The notes beneath the pieces are model-generated. The model was not told the DNA's origin. It was given only the letters and a program-made list of their open reading frames with translations, and did no database searches. The translations under genes were made by a program, and so were the position numbers. Below, piece by piece: positions 60,842 through 64,000 of a stretch of 64,000 nt of DNA (the first letter of the stretch is position 1; every line of letters starts with the position of its first letter). This stretch comes from Protopterus annectens (Eukaryota > Chordata > Ceratodontiformes > Protopteridae), in contig NC_056743.1 of the NCBI RefSeq assembly GCF_019279795.1, positions 624,798,248 through 624,862,247 on the forward strand. The letters run 5' to 3'.

Positions 60842-61836
60842 TCTGTTTGGTATCTACTTCTCTGAAGTACAGGCTAACACAGAAGGTCTTTGGCCAACGA
60901 AGTTCGCAGATGACTGCAAACTAGGAGCCATAATTGAAACTCCTAACTATGTGGACATCCTACAAAAGGGCCTCACTGAGACAGATGCCTGGTGTCAAAG
61001 CCATGGCCTCAAGCTCAGTGCCAAAAAGTGCATTGTCATCCCTTTCGGTAAAAACTCTGTATCCATGAACTACCACATAGGCGGTAGGACACAGATGGAC
61101 AACAGTCTTTCCTTTAATAAACACATTGCCACAGTAGTCGGGAAATCTTTCTACGTGCCACACCTCATCACAAAAGGTTTCTCATCCAGGAAAAAAGAGG
61201 TCATTGTTCACCTCTACTCGTCACTCATTAGACCCATTATAGAATACAGCACCCCTTTTGGTATGTACCTCACAAGACATCGACAACAACTGGAAAGGCA
61301 GAAATACCTCACAATGAGGATTACTGGCCTCAAACAGATGCCCTACTCAGACCATCTCAAAAAACACCACCTTTACTCCATCGCATATCACCTACTCAGA
61401 GGCTATCTCTGCCTAACATACAAAGCTATCTCAAACCCAGAGCTGTTAGACATGCTCCACTTAAAGAAATCCCAATCCCTCTGAGCTGCACGCCTAAACC
61501 TTGTCACCAAAATAAACAGAACATGCTAGAGGGATAGATTCCTGTCCCAGAGACTTCCCATACTCTGGAACAAACTGCCTGTCTATATCAAACAAAGCTC
61601 CTCATTAGCACTCTTCAAGAAAAATCTTGATTGGATGGGAATAGGAAATTCACCCCGGGGATCACTTCTGTGGCTCTGCTCGACAGGGGCACAGGAAAAT
61701 AATTTTCCTGTGGCTCTGCTTGACAGGGGCACAGGAAAATAATTTTCTTGGGTGGCGAAAGCCAGGGTACCTTTTTTGGCTAGGCTTATATAGGCCCTAG
61801 GGCCAATAGCCTAGTACCTACCTATGAACCTATGTA
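60842..61836 (+). mobile_element. CR1-like LINE, 3' fragment
   Basis: A 5'-truncated copy starting inside the RT at LFGIYFSEVQANTEG, with KFADDCKLGAII (about 60899-60935). A 177-codon frame (60951-61484) covers TDAWCQSHGLKLSAKKCIVI to MLHLKKSQSL. A short deletion removes the bases around the LGTQVD region near 61085. The frame closes at 61484 and later sequence is out of frame. A 40-bp unit in the 3' UTR is duplicated in tandem (61668 and 61708). The tail is CCTACCTATGAACCTATG. It is very similar to the copy at 31.4 kb. Confidence 0.93.
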
Positions 61837-62011
61837 AATTCTGACGCTGTTGGCATGAAAGTTTAGCTGTTTCAGTTCACTGGGAATATTGGGTTTCTAG
61901 GTTAACGATATTCAGTTTATATATACTTATATATAATATTGAATGCTAAGTAATATATTTTGTAATGTTTAATGGGATGAGTTAATTAAATGCAGGAGAA
62001 TTATGGTTTAA
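61837..62011. other. Spacer between two opposite CR1 fragments
   Basis: AT-rich, no features. Confidence 0.4.
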
Positions 62012-63160
62012 TTCATAGGTAATTACTAGGCTATCGACCCAAGAGCCATTTTAAGACTAGTCCAGCTTACCCTAAATGTAACAAAATAATGCTGATATGT
62101 GTCAGTAGCCCAAGAAATTTTACACTTGTGAGTGTTTGCTATGTACAAGCCTATATCACAAGCTGCCCCTGCCCATAAGTAAGTTTGTGATTTCCCATTC
62201 ATTGGTCCAAGCTGTGCTTCATTAGGGTTGGAGATGAGCTTTGCTTTTTATGGATGGAAAGCCTGTTCCAGAGAAAGGGTAATTATTGAAACACCCGTTT
62301 TCCCTCCTCCATGTCCTGTTTGCGTCACAGACATTTGGTCCTTAGAACCAGTGTTTCTAATGCCATCTGTTTTGCAGATGTGCAACAAATCCATCAGTGT
62401 GGCATCAGAGGATGCCTTTTGGGCAAAGCATAGATTGCCACACAGCAGTCTATAGGAGTCAAGAGTACATGGATATGAGATTGGTGGCCTACATAGGATT
62501 TGTTTACTCCCTTTATTCTTTTTTTGTGAGTAGCCTTTGTGCTCTCTTAAGCTGTTGCCAGTGCCTGGTCATGTACATGATGAAGGGTGTGCATTGTACT
62601 TTGACTGGTCTGAGAGTCAATTAGAGAGGAATAACCTTGGGCCAGGATGCCATGCCCTTAAGTTGTGCAGCATAGAATGATTTTCTCACCACAGCAGTTA
62701 TATGATTCTCAAAGGTCTGGTTACTATCAACATTAATTCCCAGTTCCCTGATCACTGATTCTCTGTGGTAATTGACAGCAGTGGATATTTTTCCATAGGG
62801 TACTATTTTATGCCTTTTTCACATTGAGTTTTAGTCCATGGCTCTGGCACCAGTTTGTCTGCATCAGGCCTTCTTGAAGGGTATCCATGTCTTTAGAGGA
62901 TTCCATGACCATACCTAGTTTGCAGTCATCTGCTTACGTTGTTAGCCAGAGACCTTTAATGTTTGCCTTGACATCACAAAAGTAAATGTCAAACAGGAGA
63001 GACCTCAGCACCAATCTCTGTGGGGCTCGACTAGTGACTGGCTTCTTTGTGGAGGTGGATTCCTCTATCTTAACTTCTTGCATGTTATCCGTGAACCAGC
63101 TGGCTACCCATTGGGTGATATAATGAGTTTCTCTCTAATTTTGTAAGTTTATCGACCTTG
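62012..63160 (-). mobile_element. CR1-like LINE, RT and 3' part, old copy
   Basis: The minus-strand 3' tail is seen as TTCATAGGTAATTACTAGGC at 62012. Upstream on the minus strand are remnants of the C-terminal domain (62640-62740, the HITAVVRKSFYAAQL-like region). An RT part near 62860-63060 encodes, in broken frames, sequence like DDCKLGMVMESSKDMDTLQE and a GLRSLLFDIYF-type motif. It is too decayed for any frame over 75 codons, so it is an old insertion. The family is the same as, or a close relative of, the other CR1 copies. Confidence 0.8.
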
Positions 63161-64000
63161 CCCAAGTTAGTTGTCTTCATTTTTTATTAATACAGATACT
63201 ATTTAAAAGGTCTCTAACTTCAAGTAGGACAAGTGCTGGACAAGCATCGGTGTGCTAACAGTGATTCCCCATTCCAGATTAAGATCCAAACCGCATCACT
63301 CATTTGGTATTAACTCTGAACTTAGTCTGCTTACTTCAACGTTTTGGGACCTGTTGAAGCTCTATAGAGAAAAGCACATTCAGGTAGATCTGATAATTCT
63401 GGGGATCAAGGCCCAGCACTCCAAAGATCTAAAAATCAGAATTTACTTTGGTAATTGGCACTCAGATTTACAGGCTAATTCATTCAGTCTGATCCAGCTT
63501 GTAGCTGCATTAACCTAATGCTGTGACACTAATGTTTGCAAAAGGGACTATATCCCACGACTTTAAACCAAAAAAACATTAAGACGCATGGATTTCCATC
63601 CCCTGTTGATGGATGCAAAGTCACTGCATCTTCTATTCCCTGATCAAACATTAAAGTAGTCCTTTCTGATGGACACTCCCTCCATATAGAATAAATATCT
63701 AAATTTGCAGTTTGTAAAGTTACCAGAACTTAATGCTGTAAAAACAATATGCTAACAAGGACTTTACTACTATTCTTCAAGAAAGACAAGACTAATACTT
63801 GTTGCAGCCGGGTGATGCCCTCAGGTGTTTCTGCAGTTACTTCTACCGATGCCTCTAGCATCAACTGTTTGTCCATATTTGCATTAATAGTTGCAAAACC
63901 ATGCTACATATAAGCTATAGTTCATTGTACAGCAAGCACAACTGTATTGATTATTTGACCTTTGTCTAGTGGAGGTAAAGATGCATTATTTATATGTTTA
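63161..64000. other. Intron DNA; no recognised feature
   Basis: An 88-codon frame at 63252-63518 has no recognised similarity. No RNF5 exon 3 (expected to start Trp-Leu-Glu-Thr-Arg-Pro) is present. Confidence 0.45.

Noticed and set aside
63252-63518. 88-codon frame near the end of the window
   Set aside because: No recognised domain; it looked faintly like LINE sequence but no motif order supports this.

Overview
The window is vertebrate nuclear DNA from a large, repeat-rich genome. It holds one recognisable host gene, of which only two short coding exons lie here: the 5' end of a RING-finger membrane E3 ligase of the RNF5/RNF185 pair, most likely RNF5, on the + strand. Exon 1 (12721-12872) carries the initiator ATG and the first half of the RING finger. 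A 19-nt exon 2 (48798-48816) lies about 36 kb downstream and supplies the next six codons. The rest of the gene should lie beyond position 64000. A moderately CpG-containing stretch with a CCAAT box and a GC box precedes exon 1.

Everything else recognised is repeat. The main component is one CR1-like LINE family, with at least eight insertions on both strands. They share a 3' end close to CCTACCTATGAACCTATG and, where long enough, encode an esterase-type ORF1 and an endonuclease/reverse transcriptase ORF2. Also present are an RTE-clade LINE, two further LINE types of the Jockey/L2/Rex1 superclade, a Penelope-like fragment, two DIRS (tyrosine-recombinase) retroelements in the same orientation, a Ty3/gypsy fossil with one LTR, a PIF/Harbinger transposase, a mariner, and two non-autonomous hAT elements with visible 8-bp target duplications. 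CR1, L2-type, DIRS and Penelope elements together with a 36-kb first intron fit a lungfish, an amphibian or another large-genome lineage. The sequence alone does not settle the species.

Layout: 1-4.5 kb, CA microsatellites, a ~235-bp tandem array and a G-rich ~43-bp minisatellite. 5.0-6.1 kb, Harbinger (-). 6.47-7.26 kb, an unexplained run of short palindromes. 8.47-10.74 kb, Ty3/gypsy LTR and pol (-). 10.74-11.72 kb, CR1 (-) carrying a hAT MITE. 12.1-12.9 kb, promoter and exon 1. 13-43 kb, intron 1 with LINEs, mariner, a hAT MITE, two long CR1 copies and RTE, then a degenerate tandem-repeat zone at 37.7-39.3 kb. 43.5-48.45 kb, DIRS copy A. 48.8 kb, the microexon. 50.1-56.7 kb, DIRS copy B with a nested CR1. 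58-63 kb, CR1, Penelope-like and CR1 fragments.

No CRISPR, tRNA or rRNA gene was recognised. The most interesting points are the microexon bracketed by two direct-orientation DIRS copies, the palindrome cluster at 6.5-7.25 kb, the large number of two-copy short tandem duplications, and a possible unusual domain order in the Ty3/gypsy fossil.
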